Below the pieces are notes generated by a model that saw nothing but the letters and a program-made list of their open reading frames with translations, made no database searches and was not told the DNA's origin. From NCBI GenBank assembly GCA_037367405.1, contig JAZKJV010007240.1, forward strand, positions 558,001 to 622,000: a stretch of 64,000 bases of DNA, written 5' to 3'. Shown piece by piece: positions 9,844-20,929 of this stretch. The position numbers and the translations under genes are program-made. The DNA comes from Ottelia alismoides (taxonomy: Eukaryota; Streptophyta; Magnoliopsida; Alismatales; Hydrocharitaceae). Position 1 is the first letter of the stretch, and every line of letters begins with the position of its first letter.

Positions 9844-11900
9844 ATGTTGTATATGTAAGGTTTTATATTTTTAATTGTACAGAAACATAGTAAAAATATA
9901 TAAAATAAAATGCTTTTGTGTTTTTGAAATTTTATCTAGTTTTGATAATTTTGTAGATTTTTTATGATTTTTATATATTTTTAAAGTATTCAATAGGTCA
10001 AAATAGTACACAGATTAATTGTCCAAGATAGATTTAGGTTTAATAAATACATATACGCCCGACAATAATCGAAAACTATTTTTATTATAAAGTATATAAT
10101 ATATATAAAATCACAAATAAAAGATATATTTTATATTTTTCTTTAACTTTTGTTAATTTATAGGATTTTGTGATTTTAGTTTTTTTTAATTTTTCAGGAT
10201 TTTTGGATATTTGGTAGATAATATAGAAATATATCTATTTTTATTGGAATTTTTGGAGGTGTTTTTCTAATTCATAGGGATTTTAATTTATAAAGGGAAT
10301 AAAAATATGTTTTTGTTTTTTTAATAAATAGGAAAATGATGCCAAATACCAAATAAAAAGTAGGCACGGACAAGCAATGTGTCAGGCATTTAACATGATT
10401 GTCCTATTATTTTTGAAGAAATAAAATTATTTAGTAAGAAAAATTTATGTAAATTAAAATACTAAACTGGTAGGGACCTATTTGTAATTATAATAAATTT
10501 TGCATCCATTTAATAATAGGTTCGGATAGCTAAGGGTTCAATTTACAAATTTTCCAAAAGCACCTTAGGTGACGTGGATTGGACCTAAGTACAAATAGAG
10601 GAGAACTTGAGGTCCAAATGTAATTTTAACATAAAAAATACACTAAATTAAATATTTACAAGACTTCATATGAAATACGAAATAGTACAAGGGTATGGTC
10701 GAAATATACCCTATAGCTGGGCATGCCTTATGTGTGCAGGCTGATAAACAACTCTGGTTCATCCACGTAGGCTTTCTTATCATCGAATGACGGACGGAAG
10801 GAGGACGACACTCCGTCCGATATGAACCACCCAAATTAGATATGGGCTATAACTTTAATCTAACATCTTTTAAGATGGGAGGAGGATTAGGGAAGACCAA
10901 CTCCCCTATCCTCATTCCTTCCTCGATTTCTCTCAGCTCCTCCATTCTTGACCTTTTTGTTCTGTTCAGTAGCCTCCTGGGACTATCCCACATATGTAGG
11001 TGAGCTCTACAAGCTTCGACCCTCAACAGAGGAGGCCTGGAGGTCTTTTTCTTCTCAAGGACTTGGAGGTCCTATTCTTCCTCGATTCCTAGCTCCAGGT
11101 ACTCATTTGGAGCATATAATCTTCACAAAATAGCTAAGGGTCTTGAGGTGTACATCTTAGGCCAGAAAGAGGAGTTGTTTGTGTAGGAAATGGGGTGGAT
11201 GGTAGATCTCTGGCGGGTGGCAGAGTTGAGATCTGATTCATTGATCTCGAGCAAATCATATTGGATCAAGTGAGGGTTTCTAATGAAGACTTAATGGGAA
11301 GTGAAATGGGGGTGTAGATGGGTCAGAACATTGGTAGGAACACGATCGAATAGGTTACTGGAGCCATACATCAGTTTTCAATAATTAATTTTTATTTTTT
11401 AATTAGGCATCTATTTTTGTGATTTTATATTTTGAATATACATAGCTATAATAATATATGTTATATATATGAGTCTAATAGTAGAGAGAGATACAAAGGA
11501 AGGTGAAAGAAAATGTTTTAAAGAAGGAAAATAAAATCAAAATAATGTAAATTAAATATTTTCTAGATTTTTAATTTTTGAAAATGTTTTTAGATTTTTT
11601 AAAGGGGTTTTTCTATTTTTATGGATTTTTAGCGTTGAAAAATTAAAGAAATACAAGAAAATACTATACTAGACCTAAAAAATATTTATTAGTTTTAAAT
11701 AGGCATAAATACTATTTCCCTTAAAATGTATTAAATAAAGGAAATTCCTAAATTTAAAACACTATTTTTAGATTTTTCTTATTTTTTTTGTGATTTTTAT
11801 ATATTTTATATATTTTACGATTTTCAAGGTTTTTGTTTTATAATTTTCAGTGCTTTGGATATGTGATAAAATAGATAATATTCTAACTAATATAGTTTGT

Positions 11901-14900
11901 TTATAATATTTGGATTTAATTATATATTTTTTGGTATTTTAATAAATAGAAATTAAATACTTTCTCTATTTTCAAATAAAAAGAAAAATCGAATAAAATG
12001 CATATATATATATATATTTGTTAGAACAATATTAGAGGCATTTATCCTATTTGTTTAGAAGTTTTAGAGCATCAAAAACATTTAATAAAATATAATAAAT
12101 AAATAAAAAATACAACGTTGTAAGGGACTTAATTGTAATTTATAAAACATTATAATTAGTTCCAAAAAGCCTTATTAAAATCTATGGGTTAAATATGTAA
12201 AATTCACATGAACAAATATATTCAGTGCATGATAAATGTACTTTTGCACTATCACAAATGTTCTAGGTCCTAGTTGCAATTATTCCACAAAATATCACAA
12301 TAAATATGAAAATTACAGGACTAAATAGAATTACATAACCGCAAGGTCTTAGGCGTAAAAGTGTTTGGTGCCTCATGTGTATAGGCAAGTGAGGTGACTT
12401 GACAAGGGATGAAAGGCTAATAATGGAAACGTTTAGGGTTCAATGAGTGAACTACACAAAAATATTACAACACATATGAATGATTTAAATATTAAATGTT
12501 AAATAAAAAAGGCATGATGTAGAAAGTGCAAAATTAACCACGCAACGCTAGTCCACGATTGATCTTGATCCCCTTAAGTGATGAACAATCTTGAGCGCTT
12601 GATGACGGTTCATCTATGGATGGTGTGGATTAGATCCCAGGCGTGATCTAATGATGATGACATTTCCTCATCCAATTGTTACTGGTCAACCTTGTGCACG
12701 CTTCTTATGATCCTACGATGATGAAGCCCTTACAAAGAATGAGAAAGAACCAAGTGGAGACACTCTTTTAATCAGCTCTCTCATACTACTTTGACCACCT
12801 ACAGGGGTCCCATGGAGTGCAAAATGGATTAGGAAGTCCTCAGCAGTTGCTCGTATCCTCGACAAGTTCCACGACCCATCGATGGGGCCTGGGGGCTCGG
12901 GCTACTTAGGACTCCTGGAGCTCTGTTCTTGAAGCCAAAATCACCTCCAATAAGGCCTTCGTGCCTCTAAAACTCCACAGTTAACTCGAATACAAAAAAT
13001 GATAGGTTTAGAGGTGTTATAACGTGGAAATGAAAAGGGATGAGTAGTGGAAGGGATCTTAAACAATTGTTAGAGGGAGAGAGATGGATTCACTAATCTG
13101 TGCGAGATCAGGGTGGATCGATGAGGGGATTCATTGAGAAGCAAAGGGGGAACGAGATGAAGAGGTTAGAGAAGGGGCATGAGGTCCATAAACGGTGAAC
13201 AAAGGTCGAAGCCTAATGCTCCAACGTACTTTCTTTTTGGAATTTCTAGGTATTTTTAACCAAATTACACAAAGTAAGATACATATTTAAGCTACAGACT
13301 ACACTACAAAGCTGAAAAGACGATACATAAGCTCACCTATTATAGAATGGTCAGGAGCAAGGTTCGTGTGGAGGAGCTTCGACGAGGCTTAAATCTTCTC
13401 CGATTGACCTCCTTCTCGATGTGGTTTGAAGGCGGATACCTCCCTGTCACCAAAGGTCGCACCTGGCTCGATATAAGGGGCTAAAAGGTCTTCAAACGAG
13501 ATCAAAAATCGAAATGAAGGATTTAATTTTAATATATAGCAATGATGAAGGCATGAGGTAGAGCTAGGGTTTGCGAGCGGATCGAGGATCGATTAGCCCA
13601 AGATTTGTCCCCACGTGATACTCCATAATACGAGGAAGATATTTGTCAAATATTTGAGTTTCATGGAGCAGAGTGTCGAATGGGAGAAAATGAAAATTTA
13701 GGGTCATCCATTTTGATAAGGCTTCATCCTAGGGTTAGAGAGTTGACCCATAGTCTACAAATGGAGAAACCTGATCGGTCCATGTCAGACCAAATAAGGA
13801 AAAAAGAGGAAAATAAAAGAATAAATAAATCAAAATAAAAAAATGTTTATTTTATTAAATAAAACAAAAATAAAAAAAATATTTATTATTTTATGTAGTA
13901 TTTTATTATGAAATTTATTTATTTTTACAACTTAAAATAATATGTGTTATTTTGTATAAATTAGTATTTATTTATTATTTATTTATTTATATTTTATGTA
14001 TTGATATTCATTTTATGTTATTTTTTTCATAATTACATGATTTGTTACTTTATTTATTTATAGTATTTTTAAATACATATTTACATATTTTTCTTTCTAT
14101 ATTTTTGTTTATATAGTTAAATAAATGTATGTGTTAACCACATAGGTATATTTTATCTATGTTTCAAATAGATATTATTTATTTAATTTTTTTCTTCTTT
14201 TATTTTTTTGATATATTCAAATTATATAAGTTTATAAAAAATAAGAAAGATAAAAATATAAAGAATGATTATAATGAGTATTATATTCTTGTATATAGTA
14301 CAATAGGGATCCAAAAGCCAACATTTACATCTTAATTCTGATTTTAATGAAACCTCCTTCATTAAATAGATAGGTGAATTTTATGAAGAATAAATGTGAG
14401 TTAGAAGAGACAAGTATGATAAGTTTGGTTTATGGTTTTTTATTTTGTGTGTCCAAATAACAATGTACATTATTTATCTGTAAAATAAATTTTGTATTTT
14501 TCTATACATTATTATGCACAAGTGTTATGTTCAAAGTTTATTGATTTGAAGTATAAATAACAAAGAATAAAATAGGTACCAATAATGCCATTTATTGAGG
14601 GATTAAATTGGGGTTTCTGTGTATTTTATGTACAATTATTGACAATTATCTCCCTTACTTTATTCTTGGTTGACCATGTCAAATGTGACCTAGTCTCGGG
14701 GTTTAGGGCCAGTCAACGTCTTTGACATTTCCTTTCTTTTTCTTTTCTTTCCTTTATTGTTTTATTTTGTAATCAAATACATGTATTTATACATTATTTA
14801 CAAGTCAAATAATGAATGTTTTTTCTTGTATTTTAATAGTTGTTTACATTTATTTAACTAAGGATTTAAGGCTAAGGTAAAAAAGTAAAGGTAATGAAAT

Positions 14901-14912
14901 GGAGATTCATCA
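11901..14912 (-). mobile_element. Athila-type LTR B2 (3' LTR)
   Basis: LTR with sense on the minus strand. Its right edge ends GGAGATTCATCA at 14912, directly before a minus-strand polypurine tract. Reading leftward, the first 350 bp match the copy A LTR start. A GC-richer block lies at 12540-13790 and a sense-oriented motif array at 12120-12500. The left end is not resolved because B1 adjoins. A (TA) run lies at 12002-12018. No ORF of interest. Confidence 0.7.
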
Positions 14913-14947
14913 CCCGGATATACTTGCCTTTACTAGTCCCGAGTAAA
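14913..14947 (-). promoter_or_regulatory. B2: polypurine tract with upstream stem-loop
   Basis: On the minus strand the tract reads AAGTATATCCGGG up to the LTR start. Upstream of it in sense, 14947-14929 form TTTACTCG, loop GGA, CTAGTAAA. Compared with copy A, the G-C pair of the stem is replaced by A-T, so pairing is kept. Confidence 0.82.
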
Positions 14948-15585
14948 CACTTAGGCCTATAAGTAAAGAAAAAGAAAGAACTTGGAGTAATTTTGACTCG
15001 AACTTATTTGTATAAAATGAAAGTTTGGAGCTCAGTTATGACCTTTGGATTCTAGGTTTGTTCAAAACTGCACTAAGGTTAGTAAGTGTGATATAACAAA
15101 CCTTAGGTTCCACAAATTCATTTCAATTCACAGTATGGTCAGAACCATTCTCTCAGTAGCATACTCTCGCAACCTTGAAATGAAAAGTACCATGTGTGTA
15201 AGTATGTTAGCTCTTCCCAAACAAACAATTGAATTATCAAGGAGTCTCCTGCTCAAGCGACTCATCCTCGGGGAGACATATTTCCTTCTAAGGTAAAGTG
15301 CATCCTAATTTCATAACAAAAAAGGGAGAAGCTAGAATAATAAGAAAAGAAGTGGAGATGGACCAGTGTAGTCTCATTTACTTGTGAAGCTCGACCAGTG
15401 TAACCCAGTCTTCACCAGGAAGTAGGTTTTTTTCTGGAAGATTAATATTTTTGTGATGTTTTTGATGTATGTTTATTTTTGAATATTTTCTTTGATTTGC
15501 ATTGCTCTGCATTTTTATTTTTCCATGACAGATATTCATAAACATGTGGCTCATGTGTCGCATCTGCATATGACACAACTCTATT
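14948..15585 (-). repeat. B2: 3' noncoding region, truncated
   Basis: Noncoding tail of B2. In sense it holds TTACACTGGTCGAGCTTCAC and CTACACTGGTCCATC about 35 nt apart (15362-15416), almost the same as in copy A. The region ends at about 15585, where copia gag sequence begins, so the rest of B2 is lost. The small ORFs here are not credible genes. Confidence 0.7.
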
Positions 15586-15589
15586 TATG

Positions 15590-16760
15590 ATTTCACAACC
15601 TGGAATGCCATTACTACATAGTCGATAATTGTAGACCTTTACATAAAATATAAGGTCTTCTACTTATTGCCCATGATGACATCATCCATCCCAACTTTGG
15701 CAACTTACATCCTTCTAACTTTAACAATGTACCTATAAACTTTAGTGTCCAAGACTCCAAGGAACATCAGGTTCTTTCTCAAATCAACAATAAGGTGAAC
15801 ATCAGTCACCACCCACGACTCAATCAAATATATTGATCATTATAGAGCCAATCCCTACAATTTTATGCACATTATTCCCCATGACATTTCCACCATTTTT
15901 CTTCTTATATACAGATAAGTAATTTCATCAAGGACCATATGGTAAGTACAACCTTAATCTAGTATAAATGTGCTATCAGTTACCTTCTAATCTTTTCTAG
16001 TGAGGATGGAATCATCTTCATAATATTTGCCTATGTGAGCCATTGCAGCAACTGTAGCCTTCCTTTATTCTTTGACAAGTCTTTCTTCCAATGTACATGT
16101 TCCTTATAGTTATTGAAGATTTAATTAGACTTGTGATTCTTCGACTTGGACTTATTCTTTCTTTTCTTTTCATAGCCAGAACCAACATGACTCTTTTCAT
16201 GAGTTTTGACCGAACTTGCATCCTAAGAGTCTTTATAGGTTATAGCCATATGTTGAAGTTCATGAGACTAGAAAAAATTCTCACATGATAGTGGAATAAA
16301 AAGTTATAGAATCAAGGCAACATTGTCATCTTCAATCTTCATGTTTACATTTTCAAATCTACCAATAATGTATTTAAGTGATTTATATGTTTTTAAGAGA
16401 TACATCTTCTTGCTTATGGAGAGAAAACATATGTTTCGTCATGAGCAACTTGTTGCTCAGAGACTTCACCATGCACAGACTTTTAAGTCGCAACCACATA
16501 TTGATTGTGTTCTTGTAATCAAAGGCCTTCATGATAAAATCATTTGCCAAATATAGCGAATTGTCGATGGCACTTTCTCTTCCTACACCATCAACTAAGA
16601 GGTCTTGGGTGCTTTTATCTTGTACTAGTCCAACAACATAAAAATGCCCTATTAATTCAAGCACGCATCTTGATATTCTCTAGATTGAATCCTTCAACCA
16701 TGTATATCTCTCTATCTTTAAATTATGTGACGTTATATGCTTTATGATCGAGATAAACAT
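15590..16760 (-). pseudogene. Ty1/copia gag remnant
   Basis: Minus-strand decayed gag of a copia element. The frame at 16664-16383 reads LANDFIMKAFDYKN, then MWLRLKSLCMVKSLSNKLLM and TKHMFSLHKQEDVSL. This matches the family pattern of W-x-x-L-x-x-LY-x-KSLTNKL followed by LKMQEG in the UBN2-type gag domain. The frame at 16221-16018 is basic and may precede the zinc knuckle, which is not intact. The start lies near 16760, next to a primer-binding site at 16764-16775, as expected for the 5' end of a copia element on this strand. Multiple stops. Lineage not determined. Confidence 0.7.
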
Positions 16761-16763
16761 GAT

Positions 16764-16775
16764 TCTCTAATACCT
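16764..16775 (-). other. Copia primer-binding site (tRNA-iMet type)
   Basis: Minus strand reads AGGTATTAGAGA, 9 of 12 positions matching the usual copia site TGGTATCAGAGC. It lies between the gag remnant on its left and an LTR-like end (sense ...CAACAAACA) on its right. Confidence 0.6.
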
Positions 16776-17799
16776 GTTTGTTGTGATTAGCAAAATCAAA
16801 CACACACAGATATGATCAATCAAGCAAAATGCAGACACACATATACAAAGTTCACCTGTAACTGGGATTACGTCCTTGGACAATGAGGATATGTTTCACT
16901 ATTTGTTGAAAGTAATAAAATATATACGATGCATGTAGTTCTAACCCTAGGAGTTTATATACTAATCCAAGTAAAAATGGACCCATATCGCAAATGAATC
17001 CTTATACCCAAGTAGAAAAGGAATAATGAGACCCTCTCCTCGTAGGTATCATGGAATCGGGGGGGGGGGGGGGCATTCGATTGATTTTCAACATGGTTCA
17101 ACAGAATATATAAGTATTGAAGGAATTAGAACTAGCATATAACCCCTTGTTTGGAAGATGTTTTGTATTTGCAAGCATTATCACGCATTGCATCCTCTGG
17201 TAGACTCATATTGTCCTTCTACTACTCCTAAAAGAAATAAAGCTAGATGAATAGTGAATATCTAAATTGATATATACTTGATATGGAGTGGTGGAATCAC
17301 TGAATTTTACCTAATTGTCCTTCTGTTTAATATTATTTGGATTCAATTCGACCTGTACAGTATTCATTAGTTTTCCTCTGATGAAATCTATCATATGTTG
17401 TTCTCTTAATCATGCATAATAAGGAATCCATGGTTGTGTTGTCAAAAGATGAAGACTATGATTGTTACAACTGGTGTTGCTGATAAAAATGAGTCTGCTA
17501 GTATTAGGAATTATAGTTAAAATAAAACTGACCATTCTACCACAGGAATCATTATTGTTGATTAAGTGCATATTTCTACCGATGATGTTACAGTGAGTAG
17601 TGGTACAAACTGGATCCTTAAGTGACTTGTTACTAGGAAGGAGGGTGGGAATAAGAAGCTCAACTAGACTATCTTAATATGAGACGGTTTCTATGGAAAT
17701 TACCCTTATGTTTATTGTACCATACCCATTGACATCCATAACCATCATTAGATGAGAAGACAACTAGATATGTTGTACTGGCTAATAAGGTCATGATGG
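16775..17799 (-). mobile_element. Copia LTR part, left of the copy C insertion
   Basis: Begins TGTTTGTTGTG beside the copia primer site, so it should be the 3' end of a copia LTR in sense. It runs to the target site of copy C at 17800, and the sequence resumes at 58402. A run of 15 G lies at 17059-17073. Positions 17440-17660 have a short + strand reading that ends SSGTNWILK, which might be a copia protease fragment, but this is weak. Whether all 1.0 kb is LTR is uncertain. Confidence 0.45.
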
Positions 17800-17804
17800 A
17801 TATG
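17800..17804. repeat. Copy C target-site duplication, left
   Basis: ATATG, identical to 58397-58401; 5 bp as expected for Ty3/gypsy integration. Confidence 0.92.
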
Positions 17805-17970
17805 TGATGATTGGACAGAGCAACTCGGGTTAAGAAGTATCTAAGGGTCGTTGCGACCCGAATCACAAGGCACGATCAATCAAGAAAATCGATCAAGACC
17901 GCAATTAAAACAATCAAGCACGAAATCTAATGTAGCAGTCACCGCTATTTATTTAACCTTGTATAGTGAC

Positions 17971-17986
17971 CAAGGTCGAACACAAG
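17971..17986 (-). other. LTR 3'-end box in copy C 3' LTR
   Basis: Sense reads TTGTGTTCGACCTTG; in the 5' LTR at 55266-55280 it reads GTGTGTTCGACCCAG. This is the conserved plant LTR box that resembles GGTTCGAnnCC. Confidence 0.6.
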
Positions 17987-18733
17987 GAGCACGAGCAAAG
18001 CCTACGAAGTAGTCGAGAATCAGAAAATAGAAGGCATCTTTTTGTGGTTTTTAATTTGCACAATTTTTTATATTTTCTAATAAGAAAATAAATAAAAAGA
18101 TAAATAAAATCAAACTTCAACAATTTTTATTAAGAGTAAAAAAGTTCAAAATTTAGAAATAAAAATATTTTTATATTTTAAAAATATGCAAGTTTTTAGG
18201 TGATTTTATGGTATTTTTCATATTTTTATATGATTTTATAAAAAAGAAACAAACACAAAATAGAAACACTGTGTACAACCCTGACCAAAAGGTAACTTTA
18301 AAATACTAAAATTGCCCAAACGTCCTGGTTGCAATTTTTTATGATAAAGTAAATAAAGGATTAATTACAGAAACTGAAATCTCAATTTTTTGATTTTTGT
18401 AGAATTCTTAATGAATTTTATAAGATTTTTAGTTTTTTGAGATTTTTAGGATTTTATAAAAGATAATGCAACAAAATCGATATTGGAGTAAGAACACACT
18501 AAACAAACCTACAGTTTTTTACGGAATTTTTGAGGTATTTAAATATTTTTTTTGGTATTTTATAAAATAGACATACATGTTTTTTGAGGTTTTTGATTTT
18601 TAGAAAATATCAAATAACAATAAATCAAGTCACACAAATTATCATAAATAGTACACATTAGCAAGAGCTAATGGTAATTTTGTGGAATTTTTGGAGTTGG
18701 TTTAATAATTATTTGATTAAAAATAAGGCACAC

Positions 18734-19090
18734 AAGTTGTAGGGACTTATCTGCAATTATCCTAAAGTTTCCAGATAAACATTAACACATCCAAAAAGTC
18801 GAGGGGCACGAGCGCAAAAAGCCCACACAATACACGCACATGCTAATTAACTCACGCACATGGGTATAAGTGCAAATATAGGAAATATTTCATTGAAAAC
18901 ATAACCCTCCAAAAGAGTAGGATCATTCATGCAAAAACACCACAAAAGCACGTAAGCGTGCACGTGTTTTTAGACTCGGGGGACTAAATTATAAATACAG
19001 GAAACATTAGGGTCTAATATGCAAAAAGTTCAAACTACAATTTATTTAATAAATCAGGAAATAAAGCATGCAAATTGCAGGGAAAGAAAT
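18734..19090 (-). repeat. Copy C 3' LTR: TTTGCA-CCCT motif array
   Basis: At least six degenerate copies in sense: TAATTGCAGATAAGTCCCTA, TTTTTGCGCTCGTGCCCCTC, TATATTTGCACTTATACCCA, GTATTTATAATTTAGTCCCC, CTTTTTGCATATTAGACCCT and ATATTGCATTTCTTTCCCT. They are spaced about 30-110 bp apart. The 5' LTR has the matching array at about 56030-56385. Confidence 0.6.
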
Positions 19091-20115
19091 GCAATATACC
19101 CTCACAGGTCACGTGCGGTGCACGTGGAGGATGCGTGGCGAGCTCTGGTGTACGGTGGAACCTGCAGTGCGGATCTCCTATTGTGTCAGATCTGACACCC
19201 TAGAGAATGTTGGGGACGTGGGGCGCAGATGCGTCAGATGTCAGATCTAACGGTCCTAAGGCTGCTATGGTTGGCGGATGGGATGCGATCTGGCAGAGTG
19301 GGCCAATCCAATGGTGGAGAGGGACCTGGAAGAACAAGGCTCCGACGATCTTCACCAAAGCCTAGTATGGTATCCTCAGCTCGGATGAATGATCGGAAGG
19401 GTCCGGGACAATCGTGGAGTTCTCCCGCGTCTAACGGATGGGTCCGAAGGGGGAGTTGCTGGTCGGATATGCATGGCGGTGAAGGTGGACCTGGAACTAC
19501 CTTGGCGGACCCTCTAGAGGTTGTAACTGGAGTCCCAGCACGTGTAAACACCTTCGAAGGTAAGCTCCACTCGGAGCGAAGCTCCGGTCACGGTTAATTG
19601 AGAAAAACAGAAAGAAGCGATGGTGGGGCAGGGTTCGATCTCTGGTGAAGGTGATAGAGGAGATCTAGACCTCAATCTCGACCTGGTGGTCGATCCTGAG
19701 GGTGATCAGACCAGGGAGGAAGATGCATGGTGAGGCGTAAAGTTGATCTGAACGGGTGGATGTGAAGGACAAGGCTCCGACCAGCTGGTCGGAGCAGAGG
19801 AACATGTGGCGGAGGTAAATGAAGTGGATGAATCGACTACAAGAAATGGAAGTGAAATAAAGGGTACATGAGGTTCTAGATGAACTCTGAAGCTTCAGGT
19901 GAAGGTGGTCGGTGAGGTAGTGGCCTCGATCGAGTAGTGGAAGGCAGGGAGGTTTATCGCAGCGGCGCACGCTGGCTACGAGGCTGAGCAACATGGATGC
20001 TCCTCCAAACTCCGATCCGAAGGGTCCCACCGGAAGATGTCACTCAGCTGGAGGTGGTTGAGGCTGGAGGTAGGCACGAGGCATGAGTTGCTGCTCCATG
20101 GTGGTGGAAGTAGAT

Positions 20116-20124
20116 GCTTTATAG
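20116..20124 (-). promoter_or_regulatory. TATA box in copy C 3' LTR
   Basis: Minus strand CTATAAAGC, preserved in the 5' LTR at 57398-57406. It lies at the U3 side of the GC-rich block. Confidence 0.6.
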
Positions 20125-20924
20125 GTCACTTGGGTGTCCAGAAAGATCGGAGTGAAATGCAAAGCCTAGGATGAATCGGATCGGCCAAAGGACTCGTGAG
20201 GGTGTCAGAGGTACAAGGATTATCAGGTCCAAATCTCAAGGCCAAAGGAGCATGGAGTCGGACTGGAAAATTTTGAGAAGGGGCTCCAGCGAATAGGATT
20301 CGGGTCTGACCCGGGAAAGAGGATCTACTGACCAACGTTCAACAATCCCAGTCGGCCAATAAGAAAATAGATTTTTTCATAATATTTATAAATTCAACAA
20401 AAAATATTAAATGGCTTTAAAATAAAAAATGTAAAACGAAAAATATTTATAGTTTTTCAATTTTTTTTTGTGATTTTTATTTATTTTTAGGAGAAATAAA
20501 TTAATCTCTATACGGTATAGTGTATTATATACATGTATAATATGCCTATGTATTTCATATAATTATTATTTTTACATATAAACCCAAATTTTGTATTTTA
20601 TTTATTTACAACATGTTTTTAGCAGTCAAGTATAATTTTTATTTTATTTTTATTTTTTATTTGCAGGTATCTATTAAATAGAGAGTGAAAGATATATACA
20701 TGTATTTTGTACAAAGGGGAGAGGATTTTATTTATATTTTATTTTTATAATTTTTGTTTTATTTTTGGGACTATATACAAGGAGGTAAAAATAACATTTT
20801 ATTTTGATTTTGTCAAAAATATTTACAAATATAAATAATATATATAATATAGAGTGGGCCCTATCTCTATCTACTTGTTTTATATGGCGATTAGGCCAAT
20901 GCGTGAACTTCTATTGGGTTCAAG

Positions 20925-20929
20925 TCACT
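20925..20929. repeat. Element E target-site duplication, left
   Basis: TCACT, identical to 28870-28874. The unfilled site is visible in C's other LTR as GGGTCACTCTGTATT near 58194. Confidence 0.9.

Larger units (their letters stand above)
9091..11900 (-). mobile_element. Athila-type LTR B1 (3' part at left)
   Basis: LTR-like block with its sense on the minus strand. The left end starts near TGACACCCG and carries GGTTGAACCACA at 9211, whose reverse complement is the conserved TGTGGTTCAACC box near LTR 3' ends. The first 150 bp match the start of F2 at 63030-63220. To the right come an AT-rich tail interrupted by a MITE (9504-9834), a motif array (10460-10640) and a GC-richer block (10680-11370). 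This repeats the order seen in B2, so two LTRs abut here; the junction with B2 lies somewhere in 11400-12100 and the end given is only a midpoint. Confidence 0.55.
17805..20929 (-). repeat. Copy C 3' LTR, main part
   Basis: Matches 55099-58200 along its length. Starts TGATGATTGG. Holds the TTCGACC box (17973), an AT-rich tail, the motif array (18734-19090), a GC-rich block (19080-20340) and a TATA box (20116). It is interrupted at 20929 by element E and resumes at 28875. ORFs in the GC block, such as 19234-19551 (-), have a counterpart at 56331-56834 (-), but this is explained by LTR identity; they are probably not genes. Confidence 0.92.

Noticed and set aside
17059..17073. Run of 15 G as a functional G-tract.
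   Set aside because: A lone homopolymer outside any polypurine tract; more likely slippage or an assembly artefact.
17440..17660. Possible plus-strand copia protease fragment ending SSGTNWILK.
   Set aside because: The match to the W-I-L/I-D-SG motif is too short, the active-site DSG is missing, and the orientation disagrees with the neighbouring copia gag.
17971..17986. A tRNA gene, because of the B-box-like GTTCGACC.
   Set aside because: No cloverleaf, anticodon stem or A box could be found around it or around the other LTR boxes.
19229..19597. Overlapping ORFs on both strands in the GC-rich block of the C LTR (also 56331-56834).
   Set aside because: GC-rich DNA has few stops in any frame; both strands are open and the frames shift between the two LTRs.
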